This document shows positions 20,640 through 31,955 of a stretch of 64,000 nt of DNA, one piece after another (the first letter of the stretch is position 1; each line of letters starts with the position of its first letter). The DNA lies in the NCBI GenBank assembly GCA_029215795.1, contig JARDYH010000003.1, forward strand, positions 101,650,609-101,714,608, given 5' to 3'. Position numbers and translations under genes: made by a program. Source of the DNA: Anniella stebbinsi. Lineage: Eukaryota > Chordata > Lepidosauria > Squamata > Anniellidae. A model generated the notes under the pieces. It saw nothing but the letters and a program-made list of their open reading frames with translations, did no database searches and was not told the DNA's origin.

Positions 20640-22140
20640 GGGGGAAGGAGAAGGGGTGGGCTGGGGCTGGCTGGGATGGGGCAGGAGCGGGAGAACAAAA
20701 AGAGAGTTCACCGGTATAGCTACGATAGTGAAAGGGAGGAGCGCTTGCAGCGCTTCTGAAATGGAGGTAAAAAAAACCGGGGGGGGGGGGAATTGGTGAG
20801 ATGGAGCCCCAAGTGGAGATTTCAGACACTGCATTTGATGGTCTCTTGCTCTTGATCCAGTTAGCAGTCTGCGAGGGTTGAGGGGGACCTTGAAAGTTGT
20901 GCTCTGCCCCCCACACTCCTGGATCCTCCACCTGCATTTTCTCTCCCCCCCCCCTCTACCCCAGTGTGTGATGTCTCTCCTTCCTCCCCGTCTGCAGCAG
21001 CATCCCCTCTCAGCATATCCTCTCTCTCTCTTCTCCCTTCCCCACTCTGGTGCTCTTTCTCTTCTCCACAGTACTCTCCCCCCTCCCACTCCCCCAAGCC
21101 ACTCCTTGCATGTCCGGTCTCTCTGTCTTTGCTCTCTCCTTTCATAGTTTCTCTCCTTCCCAGACAGCTTCCCCTTTCCTCCCCCCTCTCCTCCCCCCCC
21201 CCCCCCGTTCTTTTTAAACTTTTAGTTCAGGCACTTTTAGTTTCACTAGGCTAATCATACACCCCAGAAAAAAAAAACTGGATTGACCTGGTTCTGGGCT
21301 TCAGAATCAGGGTTATGGGTGGAGATTAACCCAATAGAGTAAATCTCTGGAGAACAAATGCCTGGCTCCAGGGCCAGGCTGGGGCAGGCCAGGCCAGGCT
21401 ACCTGCTGCTGCACCCACCTGCCTGCCGCCCATCTGGCTGACACGCCGGGCTAGGCCATGGCTCCAGGCCAGGCTGCCTGCCACCGTGCCCACTGCAGTC
21501 AATGCAGCCAGCCAGCCGGCCAATGCACCACCTTTGCCAGAAGTCTCAAGTCTCACAAGACTTGAGGTTTCTGGGAATGGTGGCGTCTCGGCTGTGTGGC
21601 TGGCCAGGCATGTTGGCCAGGCGGGTAGTGAGCGTAGCAGATGGCTTGGTGCGTGATGTTGGCTGGGCGGTGGTGGGTGGGTGGCCTGGCCTGGCTTAGC
21701 CTAGTCCTTGAGCTGCAGCCCAGCCTGGCATGTCGGCCAGCCACACAATGGCAGGTGGCAGGACCGACCTGGCCCTGGAGCTGCGGTGGTGGCATTTCCT
21801 GCCTCCGAGCCTGGTCCCATCTGGCGCCTCTGGGAGCAGCATGGAGGATGGCGAGCGGGGCTGTTGGTAGGTGGCAGCAATGGTGGAGAGGGTTGTGGGG
21901 AGGGCGGCAGCTGCTCCGATGGCTGGGAAAGAATTGGGGGGCACCAGAGTACCCCACTAAACCAAGGCAGGCAGCATTGGCTAAAGGAGGGCCCCTTGCC
22001 AGGTAATCGCAGCTTTCTTATTCCTTCCAAGCTGGAGGAACAACCGCCCCCCCACACTCATTTAGGCAGAGGGACCCATTTTAACAGTGCAGTCCTACTC
22101 AGAAGTAAGTCCTACTGAGGTCAGTGAGACTTACTTCCAT
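20640..22140. other. GC-rich and pyrimidine-tract region, no supported gene
   Basis: The stretch has a strong C/T strand bias at 20930-21215, a long C run at 21188-21206, and GC-rich repeats of GGCCAGGC/CTGCCTGCC at 21355-21960. Overlapping long open frames on both strands follow from base composition. The end (AGTAAGTCCTACTGAGGTCAGTGAGACTTACTTCC, about 22100-22137) resembles a dispersed squamate repeat unit also hinted at near 20120. Confidence 0.4.
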
Positions 22141-22199
22141 GAAAACGTATATAGGGTTATATCCTATGGCTTGCAAAACAATAAGTCTGTCATTTGAAA

Positions 22200-24905
22200 G
22201 CTTACTAACAAGAAGAAGGGAGAATTGCACACATTTTTGAGAAATATTGTCTAATCAGCAACTCTCCATCAGCTCTAAGCGAGTAAGGTGGACAAATAAC
22301 ATGGGAGACAGATTTGAGCAGATATTAGACTCAACAGAAGTGAGAAGTAACCTCAACCAGCTCACATCGACTAGCTCCCCTGATCAAGGCATTGCAGCAT
22401 TTGGGAAAATAATAGAGAACCTGTGTATGACTTTAATGCCAACAATAAACCCCCCTAAAGACACAGGTGGGAAAAAAATGTATGGTAAAAATTGGTTCGA
22501 TGGGGAGTGCACAATTGCTAAGAAAAGGCTTCTGGATACGTATCATTCATATAAATAAACAATGATCAATATCTTCCCGAAACATTTTACCATCTAAAGA
22601 AAAATTATAAAAAGCTTATAAAGAAAAAAAAAAGTGAAGCGGAGGAACGAGAGTGGGAATTGCTGATTCGGGCTACGCTACTTAATAACACCAAAACATT
22701 CTGGCAGCTGGTAACGAAAGGCTGCTCAAGGAGAAGTGAGTCCCAAGATTGTCTTATTCCAGTAGGGGTTTGGGAGGACTACTTTGGTAGGTTAGGGGTA
22801 GCTGATGCTGACAAGGTGCAAACTGACAATCCCATTCTAGCACCTTATATTGCCGAATGGCCAGATGTTGACCCAAGTATGATAGAGATGCTAATTAATC
22901 AGCTGAAATCAGGGAAAGCACCCGGACCTGATGGGATTCCATCTGAAATGTTGAAGTGTAACGCTGGCTGGTGGGGATCATTGCTTGCGTCACTTTTCAC
23001 CCTTATAAACAAGTCAGGGTTGATTCCTGTGGCTTGGAGGAAAGCCATTGTGATTCCAATACATAAAAAGGGCCCAAAGGAAGACCCGGCCAACTATAGA
23101 CCTATCAGTTTGCTGTCTATTATAAGCAAGATATATGCCAGTTTTTTAAATCTTAGACTGAGGGATTGGATCAAGGAAAAAGATATTCTGGGCATAGAAC
23201 AGATAGGTTTTAAGGCTGGAAGTTCAACCAATGACCACTGTTTAGTTTTGGCCCATCTAGCATATAAACATCTAGCTCCAAAGGGAGGGAAGTTGTACGT
23301 GGCATTTATTGATCTTAAGATGGCTTTCGATTCCATCATTCGATCCCGATTATGGAGTAAGCTGGAGCAGCTTTCCATTGAACCCAGACTACTATTTCTA
23401 ATTAAATCCCTGTATTCTAACACTTCTATGTCAGTCAGATACAGCAGACAGGGTCACCTTACGGATGAGATTGTAAACTGTAGGGGAGTGAGACAAGGAT
23501 GTGTCCTGGCCCCAACCCTATTTAACTTATATCTGGCAGATCTTCCACAATGGCTGGCCAAAATCCAATCTCATGTTCCCAAGATAGGACCAGTCAGGGT
23601 GCCTCTTTTGCTATACGTGGATGATGCGGTCCTGATCTCACGAACCCGCTTGGGCCTTAGAAGATTACTAAATGGTTTTGCGAGTTACTGTGCTGAAAAT
23701 GGATTGTCGATTAATTATACGAAAACTAAGGTTATGGTATTTGCAAAGAGAAGATGTAGGTTCTCCTGGCGGATGGGTGGAAGAAAAATCGAACAGGTGG
23801 AATCGTACAAATATCTAGGCCTATGGTTTCAAGATAACTTAAAATGGAATAAGCATAGCAGACAGGTCAAAGCCAAAGCGGAACAAACAGCGGGAGCCTT
23901 ACTGAATTTTTTTTTAGTGAGGGGAGGTAAGTTCCCCCCAGCAGCCCTCAGAGTGTATAAAACCAAGTTGGTGGCCCAGATGTTGTATGGGGCCCAGATC
24001 TGGTTTCCTACATTCAAAGGATCACTCGAGAACATCCAAACACAATTTCTGAGGTCAATCCTGGGAGTCCCAAGGTGTGTTCCTGGTGCTGCCCTAAATT
24101 TGGAGACAGGAATGAGATCCGTGAAATGTGTGGCATGGACACATTCCATATTATATTGGTTCCGCCTATACCACTCTCTTACCCCAAACTCATTAGTCAC
24201 TCAGGTCTTATTGGACGGTTATGAATCACCTTGAACCAAGATGATAGTACAGAGAATCTGTACCTTGGGTTTTTCTCCCTCTTTTCTGTTAGCCCTTGAG
24301 GCAAGGAGTGTGAGATGTTTAATCAAGCAGAGATTATCTGATATTGACCTTCAAGAGATGAGAGGAGTAGCGCAAGGCCCCTGTTGCCCTCTCGCACAAG
24401 GACTGACTGACTTAGCCCAAAAAGGTGAAATGAGATATTTACAATGGCTCACAGTCCCTAAGTATAGAAGGGCATTCACCCTAGCAAGATTTAATGTTCT
24501 CCCATTCAGAGTCCTAGAGGGTAGATATAAGAAAATACCTCTGGTGAATAGATGCTGCCCATGTAATGAGCTGGAAGTTGAGTCTATTGAACATGACTTG
24601 TTCTGTTGCAACTACTATATAGAAGCTAGGAGAGATTTGATATTTCCAATCACCCAGAGTTTTACAGGTCTCCCCATGAGTATTTTAAAGACAATCCTCT
24701 TGCGGGGTACAGATAAACAAATCACTTTGCAGGTGTCTAAATTTCTTTCACTTGCTATGCATTTTAGGTTGCAAATGGGCAAATAATGTTTTAATATTTT
24801 AATGGAATCAGCTGCGGTTTTACAGGAGTGTTTTAATATTGTGTATTTGTAAATTGATTACTGTGTTGGTTTATTGACCGTAAATAAACAATTCATTCAT
24901 TCATT
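22200..24905 (+). mobile_element. Vingi/I-like LINE, plus strand, 5'-truncated
   Basis: The copy begins within or just before the end of the endonuclease/linker region (KNWFDGECTIAKKRL near 22480), continues through RT, and ends in a (TTCA)n-like tail at about 24890-24905. A frameshift separates the linker from the RT frame, and one in-frame TGA splits the C-terminal region. Otherwise the RT frame is open for about 708 codons. The family is the same as, or a close relative of, the 28600-34012 element. Confidence 0.78.
22660..24786 (+). pseudogene. LINE reverse transcriptase ORF with one premature stop
   Basis: The frame is open to TGA at 24232-24234 and continues in the same frame to 24786. 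Blocks include GKAPGPDGIPSEMLK (linker), ANYRPISLLSIISKIY, FIDLKMAFDSI (motif A, palm aspartate), RQGCVLAPTLFNLYLADL (motif B), LLLYVDDAVLIS at about residue 319 (catalytic YVDD) and NYTKTKVMVF. After the stop comes a C-terminal region with C-P-C-x(8)-H-x4-C spacing (CPCNELEVESIEHDLFC), typical of zinc-finger-like C-termini of Jockey/I-group LINEs. The catalytic aspartates are intact. Vingi-type identity is my best guess, not proven. Confidence 0.8.
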
Positions 24906-25019
24906 CAATTAATTCACTGCACATTCTCGGGCAATTCTGAACGCAAAATATTGTTATCATACTATTAATATTCTGAGTAGTACAACATTGCAGGTTCAGC
25001 ATAATGTGTGCTCAGAACT

Positions 25020-25195
25020 GGGGTCATTGCTCAGTGGTAGAGGACATGCTTTGCATGCATGTTTAATCCCATGTTCAGCACCTGGAATCTCCAAGTAAGG
25101 CTAGGAAAGACTCCTGTCTGAAAAAAACCTGGAAATCCACTGCCATTCAGTGGTGAACTAGATGCACTGACTAAGAAAAAGGCAGGTTCATAATT
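25020..25195 (+). mobile_element. tRNA-derived SINE, plus strand
   Basis: GCTCAGTGGTAGAGGACATG is an A-box-like tRNA head, TGCTTTGCATGC lies at the anticodon position, and ATGTTCAGCACC is a decayed B box. It continues with GAAAGACTCCTGTCTG and CACTGCCATTCAGTG. A second copy lies inverted at 25345-25525. Confidence 0.75.
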
Positions 25196-25344
25196 CATTT
25201 GATACACTAGGATCATATCATGTCACACTAGCATTACAAGGTGACTGGTTATTAAGGAAAATCAAGGGAAATTGACCTCTGGTTCCCCGATCTGGTATCC
25301 ATCAGAGACCTTACCCGGGTGTATTCAATACCAGAGTTACTAGG

Positions 25345-25525
25345 ACTATAGGGAGCTGCCTTCTATTGAATCAGACCGTTGGTCCGTCTAATCCAGTATT
25401 GTTGACACTGATCGGCAGCGTCTCTCCAGGTTTCAGGCATGAGATTTTTCAGCCCTATCGGGAGATGCTGAAATTAAACCTAGAACCTTCTGCATAAAAA
25501 GCATGTGCTTTACCACAGAATCATT
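25345..25525 (-). mobile_element. tRNA-derived SINE, minus strand
   Basis: Read in reverse it gives the same family: a TGTGGTAAAGCACATGC-type head, AGAAGGTTCTAGGTTTAATTTC near the B box, CTGGAGAGACGCTGCCGATCAGTG, and an AGGCAGCTCCC tail. It forms an inverted pair with the preceding SINE at a spacing of about 150 bp. Confidence 0.75.
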
Positions 25526-26034
25526 GTCCCTTCCTATTGTTACCTTGCAATGTGGCACTCAACACATTTTGCAATACCCCAATATAGCAAAAAGACAAGG
25601 AAGTCATGTCACCTCCCATCTATTCGTTCCCTGTACAATCTGCCTTGGCTTGTATCACTGCTGCATGGCACAACGGAATCCCTGATTAGCCCAGCAGGTG
25701 AGTCAGGAGGGTAGACCAGGCATGGAATTCGCAGGAATACCTGCAGCTGCCTTGTGCCCTGACACTAGAGTTAAGCTGAATTTCCCCAGAAGACATTTTT
25801 CTTTTTCTCATCCTCATTACAGAAAAAAGAGCCCTATTTGGCAGTATTTTCTCTGAATTACCTGGAATGATGTTAGGAAACATACTAGAACCCAGGGTCA
25901 TCCTGTGAAGCTGATTGGTGGGAGATTCCAGATTCTAGCATTGCGATAATGGGCACAATGGCCTTTCTTTGCATTGTTGCTGACTGTGGTCTTGTTTACA
26001 TTGCTAATGAGGACAAAAAAAGGGGAAAAGCAGG
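25526..26034. other. intronic stretch without recognised features
   Basis: I see no gene, RNA or clear repeat. A degenerate repeat cannot be excluded. Confidence 0.4.
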
Positions 26035-27050
26035 TTCTCAGGATGCTAAAATACTTTATTTCAAAGCCCAACTCGTTTCGGCCTGTGTTGTTTTTTAAGG
26101 CCATCTTCAGGGGGCTGTAATATCAAGAATACATTAAATTATGTTTGAAGGGATAACACATACCATAGATAAATTAATATATATGTTTAGAGGTTAGTTA
26201 GGCACGTTGCCTCAAAGGCCTATGCCCATATGTAAGTTTTTTTTAAAAAAAATATTGTAATATGAAGGCTCTGGGGCCTGCCCACATTACACATTCATAA
26301 TAAAATAAAATTATATAAATCATATAAAAACATTTTAAACAAAAGTATAATATACAGAGTCTTACTTGATAAGAGATGTCTGCAGAAATACTCCTAACAA
26401 GATGCTAGACTCCTATGATAATTACTGGCAACTGGGAAAAATAATCTTTCCAAGGCCCTCCTTATATTCTAATTCATTTTTTCTCTTTCCTTCATGTTTT
26501 TCATTTTTTGGGGGCTCTGCCAGGTGCTTCCATGTAGCAGTGATAAGTGCAAGGTCTCAAAATATGTCATTACTGCTATCCTTATTGCTATTATATGAGA
26601 GTCACTGCAGGTAATTGCTGAGTCGCAGGAGTGGGAAAAATTCAAGATCTAAGTTGAAGCCACTGGGATTCAAAGTTTTTAACCTCAGGAACCATTCTAT
26701 TTCCTTTCCTAATAACAGTTCATTTTTGTGTGTATTAAGTTTTTCCAGAGCCCAAAACTGTCTGCAAAAGAATAATGTTGTGCTGAAAAGTGATCTACTA
26801 AAGGAGCACCTGATCTGTTGTTCTTTAAGTTGCTATATGTTTTTTTCAGAGTTCTAATTGTTTTGCCTTTATAAATCTTTGGGCATTTGCACTGGATGGC
26901 ATAGATGACAAAAGTACAGTTGCAGGTGGTGAAATGTTTGAGGAAATATCTTTGCTGATCAGATGGATTTTTGAATTCTGTTACTTTGAGGGTGTATTTA
27001 CAGTAGCAGCAATGTCCACAGGGATGGTGTCCCTTAGGCATGGAAGCACC
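26035..27050 (-). mobile_element. Penelope-like element 3' part with GIY-YIG endonuclease
   Basis: On the minus strand 27040-26709 encodes a CGHCCYCKYTLKV segment, then FVIYAIQCKCPKIYKGKTIRTLKK and APLVDHFSAQH. These correspond to the GIY-YIG endonuclease domain that follows the RT in Penelope-like elements, with the YAI...KIYKGKT core and downstream Arg and His. The 3' non-coding end (ACTTTATTTCAAAGCCCAACTCGTTTCGGCC) is at 26050-26085. The RT domain is absent, so the copy is 5'-truncated. No intact ORF start is present. Confidence 0.8.
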
Positions 27051-27054
27051 TGGT

Positions 27055-27354
27055 AAAAAAACAAAAAATGAACTTCTCAACTTTATGGATAAATTGAACG
27101 TAAATAACTCACCGGGCCCAGATGGTATCCACCCTAGAGTTCTCAAGGAACTCAAACATGAATTTTCTGATATCCTAACCAAATATGAAAGATATTCCTA
27201 AGATCAGCCTCTGTATCAGAGAACTAGAAGATGGCCCATGTAACACCAATTTTAAAAAAGAGATTCCGGAGGGTTACCCCTCCCCCCCAGGAAATGTCTG
27301 TTCTGGGTATATTGGCTGAAAGTGTTATTAAAGACAAAATTAGTAAGCATTTAG
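27055..27354 (+). mobile_element. CR1 LINE fragment, plus strand
   Basis: LNVNNSPGPDGIHPRVLKEL is the CR1 linker before the RT, followed by a decayed RT start (KKRFRRVTP..., ILAESVIKDKISKHLE). It is cut at 27355, where an oppositely oriented CR1 3' end begins. Confidence 0.7.
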
Positions 27355-28600
27355 AACATAAGAACAGCCATGCTGGATCAGACCAAGGATCCAACAATTT
27401 ATTCGCACAGTGGCCAACCAGCTGTCGACCAAGGACCCACAAGCAGAACATGTTCCCACCCATGTTCCCCAGCAACTGGTGAATATAAATTTATTGCCTC
27501 TGATACTGGAGGTAGCACATAGCCATCAGGACTAGTAGCCATTGATAGCCTTCTCCTCCTGGAATTTATCCAGCCCCCTTTTAAAGCCATCGAAATTGGT
27601 GGCCATCACTACATCTTGTGGTAGTGAATTCCATAGTTTAACTATACACTTTGTGAAGAAGTACTTTTTTCTGTCCTGAATCTCTCACCAATCAGCTTCA
27701 TGGGATGATCTAGATTCTAGTATTATGGGAGAGGGAGAAAAATATTGCCATCTCCACATTCCCCACACCATACATAATTTTGTACACCTCTATCATTTCT
27801 CCCCTTAGCCTCCTTTTTTCCAAGCTAAACAAACCAGTTGTGGTAACTTTCCATCATAGGGAAGATGCTCCAGTCCCTTAATCATTTTAGTTGCCCTTTT
27901 CTGCCCTTTTTCCAGCTCTACAGTGTCTTTTTTAGGTGTGGTGACCAAAATTGTACACAATATTCTTAGTGTGGTCACTCTATAGATTTTGTATAAAGGC
28001 AGTATGATACTGGCAGTTTTATTTTCAATTCCATTTCTAATCAGGCCTAACATGGAGTTTACCTTCTTTACAGCGGCTGCATACTGAGTTGACATTTTCA
28101 TAGAACTGACCACCGCAACCCCAAGATCTCTTTCTTGGGCCCCCTCCACAAGGATGCGCTTTTGCGCCCGGTTCGGGGATTATGCGCATTTTCGCGGAGG
28201 CACATTTACGCCTAATCCCTCTGCACGGGAGGCGGCGAAGCGCATTAATTGATGTCCAAAAAGCGCTTTAGAAGACGTTAATGCGCATAATCGCTTGTTC
28301 ACATGGCAAAAATGCGCTTTAACGGCCGGAGAAAAATAAAAGTCGCTATTTAACGCGCATTCGAAAATGCGCATTATCGGGGAGATAACGCGCCTGTACG
28401 CCCGTTTTGCGCTCCGCTGGTGTGGAGGTAAAATTTATAATGAGCCTTCAAGGCTCATTAAACGTCTCGTGTGGAGGAGGCCTAGGTCATTCACCGCCAA
28501 CTCAGATTCCATCAATTTATACTTGAAGTTGGGATTTTTTTGCCCCCAAATGCATCACTTTACACTTGCTTACATTGAACTGCATCTACCATTTGGAGGT
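27355..28600 (-). mobile_element. CR1 LINE 3' half, minus strand
   Basis: The 3' UTR-like text at 27355-27560 (GAACAGCCATGCTGGATCAG, CAGTGGCCAACCAGCTGT) leads into C-terminal coding sequence on the minus strand at 28149-27805: AQERDLGVAVVSSMKMSTQY, VKKVNSMLGLI and GQKRATKMIKGLEHLPY. It is interrupted by the CpG-rich element at 28138-28482 and resumes to about 28600, where a LINE on the plus strand begins. Confidence 0.72.
28138..28482 (-). mobile_element. CpG-rich inverted-repeat element, copy 3 (345 bp)
   Basis: The ends are GGCCCCCTCCACAAGGATG and ...CTCGTGTGGAGGAGGCC, inserted in a minus-strand CR1. The flanks TTG and TAG agree at 2 of 3 positions. The CTCCAC/GTGGAG version of the termini, shared with copy 7, distinguishes a subfamily from the CTCTAC/GTAGAG copies. 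CpG content is very high, with little decay. Confidence 0.85.
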
Positions 28601-29130
28601 TCTGCTTCCGGCAACCGCTCGAGAAGCAGCACGCTGAGTAGCTGGGTGGATATGCTATTTTAATCTTTTAATCTTTTACTTATTTTAACTTAATTTGTCT
28701 AGTAGCTACTAGCTTTTTATCATCAGCTATTTTTCAGGGGATGGTTTGTGTGTCAGAAACTTACAGACAAACAGATAGAAAAGAAAGAGAAAGAGAGACA
28801 GTGAAGATAAGGTGTGAGAAGGGGGGAAAAGGGCGAAGAAGGGAGAGCGTTACCCAAGATATTTCTTCACTGCTTTCTATTGCTGCCAACAGAAGGGCTG
28901 TAAAAGAGAAGCCAGCTTGTGTGGGGAGAAAACTTTGATGCAAACGGTGAAACATTTACTAAAGACCATACATGACCGCTGGCCAGCTGCCCAGGCTAAT
29001 TAGAGAATAATACTAGGAGACCCAACAACCATCAATCACACTAACTAAAGCAGGTGATAATATTTAAGAAAACAGAATCTCTTAATACTCATAAACAACA
29101 CGCCGCTGGAAGTACTAACAGAGAATCCTT

Positions 29131-29476
29131 GGCTGCCTCTACAAGAGAGGTTTAAAGCTCTTTCAAGGCTGATTAAAAATTTTACCTCTACAAGAGAGGA
29201 GCGCAAATTGGGGGCTGAGGCGCTTTAAACTTTCGATTATGCGCATTATCGAATGCGCGTTAAACCGCGAGTTTTAATTTGCGGCGGCAGTTAAAGCACC
29301 TTACCGCCGTGTAAACATGCGATTCTCCGCATGTCAACAAGTTTAAAGCGCGTTTCGGTCGTCCCGTAATGCGCTTTGCCGCCTCTCGTACAGAGGTATT
29401 AGGAGTAAATGCGCTTCTGCAAATATGCGCATAATCGGGCAGCCAGGCGCCAAAGCGAATCCTTCTAGAGGGGGTC
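29131..29476 (+). mobile_element. CpG-rich inverted-repeat element, copy 4 (346 bp)
   Basis: The ends are GGCTGCCTCTACAAGAGAGG and ...TTCTAGAGGGGGTC, in the opposite orientation to copies 1-3. The flanks CTT and CTC agree at 2 of 3. The left end shows the subterminal direct repeat CCTCTACAAGAG(A)GG, present at 29136 and again at 29187. It is inserted in the 5' region of the 5.4-kb LINE. Confidence 0.85.
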
Positions 29477-29958
29477 CTCATGGAGAAAGCTGGCATGAGG
29501 CTGTGGAGAGGCGAGGCTGTAGGAGAACACAAGGAAGACTGGTCGGTAAAGAACTCAGCTGTCACATCCTAACAACATCTTAACAACTGCCTTAGGACGT
29601 GACATCATTTGGTAACAGCAAGGTTTTGTACCGGGGGGAGCATTCAATGTGAGGAGGTGAGATTTAAGATTTAAGATTAAAATTTGAGGAATTTTAAAGC
29701 ATCCTGCCAACATAGTAACTCTAGAATAGTTAATTTATTTATCTTTGCTTCCTTGCTCCTTATATCCCTGTGTGCCGAAATGGTCCTAACTAGAGAAGGA
29801 TACAAATGGGCTTACGCCCAGTGACAGGTGAAAATGTGTCTCAGACAAAGCTCCATAAACAACCTTAGATAACTAATTTCTTTCAACCAAACTCAAAGAG
29901 GACTAAAAATATATCTAAAGATATACCAAATATCAATGACAGGATTGACGATGAGACA

Positions 29959-31765
29959 TTGGATTGGTCACTAGGCCCTCATTGTATAATGAAACCCCAG
30001 GATCCCACATCACCAATAGAAGGTAGGTGTAGCTTGGCGATTGAATTGGCCACGGCTGGGGAGGGCATATCGGAAACTAGGCAACACTACCACTCATCGC
30101 AAGGTAGCCTAGTAAAGCCTATGATTCCATTCCCGACAAACAACTGGAGACCAATGGGCAGTGATTTATCTTTCCCTCAACCTAACTCATCTCTTTACCA
30201 ATCTAAGTTCTACTTAAATCCTTCTGCGGACAGGAAAATGGACCCTTGTGAGATAACTAGCTTGCTTAGTAACCAACATGAGTTGATTAAAGCTCTATTT
30301 AGTAGCTGATCAGAGGACATACTTTAGATAAAGCAGTTCCTGTCCGAGTGTAAGGACCTACTAATTATCCTTACCAACTCTATACTGGCTGGGCAAACAG
30401 GGGAAGATAAAGTTCATCTATGAAGTGCCAAAGGGAAGAAAACCAAACAAAATCCCAAAATAAAAGCCCCTGATATAACACCGACTGATGACCCAGAGAA
30501 AGCACACTCTATCAAGAAGGAGGGCAAATTAACCAACAAAAGAAAGAAAGAAAGATCAAAACTCAGTCCCAGAATACAAGAGATCAAAGTCTAAAAATTT
30601 AAAGGGCACAACCCACACAGGGAAAAAAACGAAAAATATAAGATGCCTATCAAAGAATAAAAACACGGCCAAAATGAACTTTGACAAACTGTTTAAGATA
30701 CTGGATGATAAAGATAAGAAACAGGATACACAATCTGAGATCTCAGGCAGGACAATGGACAAGCAGATTGATGTCACTGCCAAGAAGGCACCAAAACCTA
30801 CTAATGATAGCTAAAGGACCAATATTGAAAACTCAAGTGAAATACAGAACCCGTGGTCATTTGCTGCCCTTGAAGGAAATATAACACCTCCCCTGGTAGG
30901 GTTGACAAAGACAGCACCCCCCTCACACTACATCCAGGAAAAAACAGTCTGGAACCTGCAACTAATGAAACAAAACTTTGTATTCATAAACTACCCAAAG
31001 CCAAAGGGTAATTTATCCCAGCAGGAACGCAAAAGGCATTTCCTGCAACTTATACCAACCTTCCAAGGAACGCTATTAGATAAAAAACTGGATTCAATAC
31101 AAAAAATTGAATACCTTTTCTATAACTATCACACAGCACGTGCCTTGGTTACCTTTGCCTCACCTAGCATTGCAGCCAGAATATATGAAAATAAAGAAGA
31201 CTATTTGAGGATAGGTCTGGTAGTGAGTAGACAGTTTAAAGATGCCTCTCCCATTTTCTTCCTGGGAAATTTCAGAAGTGTTAATGACCTTCGCCGCAGC
31301 CCGCCTTATATAGACCCGCCAGTGGGGGACCTGATTGATCTAGAGGTCTCAAATGATTCTTCTAGTAGTATTCATGACCACTCGCCCAATAACCTCTTAT
31401 TCCCACATAAACACACCGAAGATAGAGATACGGGACATACAAAGATGCAGGATACTAAGGATCTCTCTGGACATTTTTGCCCAGAAGAATTAAAGCTAAT
31501 AGAAAGCTTTGAAGCCCTACCAAGTCAACATCAACAGGAGACTCTATCCAGATTTACTTCCCTGTTGGAGCTATTAAAGGGTAAGAAAGCCTGCAGCATA
31601 GAGCAATTACTGATCAAAGATTCCCCAGACAACAGCGACTCCTGTGAGACAGGGCCAACCCGGTTAGCAAAGAAAGAAGGGGACACCTGCAAAGCTCGAC
31701 CTATTATATATAACCCACAATCCCCAAATAATCTGGGAGAAGTGGCAGTGGGTGCCAAGATTTAA
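29959..31765 (+). pseudogene. LINE ORF1 remnant (gag-like, zinc knuckle after stop)
   Basis: The best stretch is 30902-31765 (287 codons; QNFVFINYPKPKGNLSQQER, ARALVTFASPSIAARIY). An earlier fragment is at 29959-30309. After the TAA at 31763-31765 the same frame continues with a zinc-knuckle-like CFNCNAYGH (about 31800), but the final Cys is not reached because the sequence jumps to the RT region. ORF1 proteins of I-group LINEs bind RNA and often end in such knuckles. Several stops and shifts make it non-functional. Confidence 0.6.
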
Positions 31766-31955
31766 GAGATCCACCCATCAATACAATCTTGCAAGGAAAG
31801 ATGCTTCAATTGCAATGCATATGGACATAATATAGATCCAGCCAGCCTTATTATTCCCTAACATAGCAGAAACTGATAAGTGGCCAACCGTAACCATCAG
31901 TGAGGTCAAATATCTAATCTCCAGCCTAACCAAACAGAAAGCACCTGGGGAAGAT

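Noticed and set aside
20529..22118. Several overlapping 80-180-codon open frames on both strands
   Set aside because: GC-rich, low-complexity sequence with no family motifs; simultaneous openness on both strands is compositional.
25020..25100. tRNA gene
   Set aside because: The A-box region is tRNA-like, but the B box is decayed and the body continues as a SINE; no functional cloverleaf is evident.
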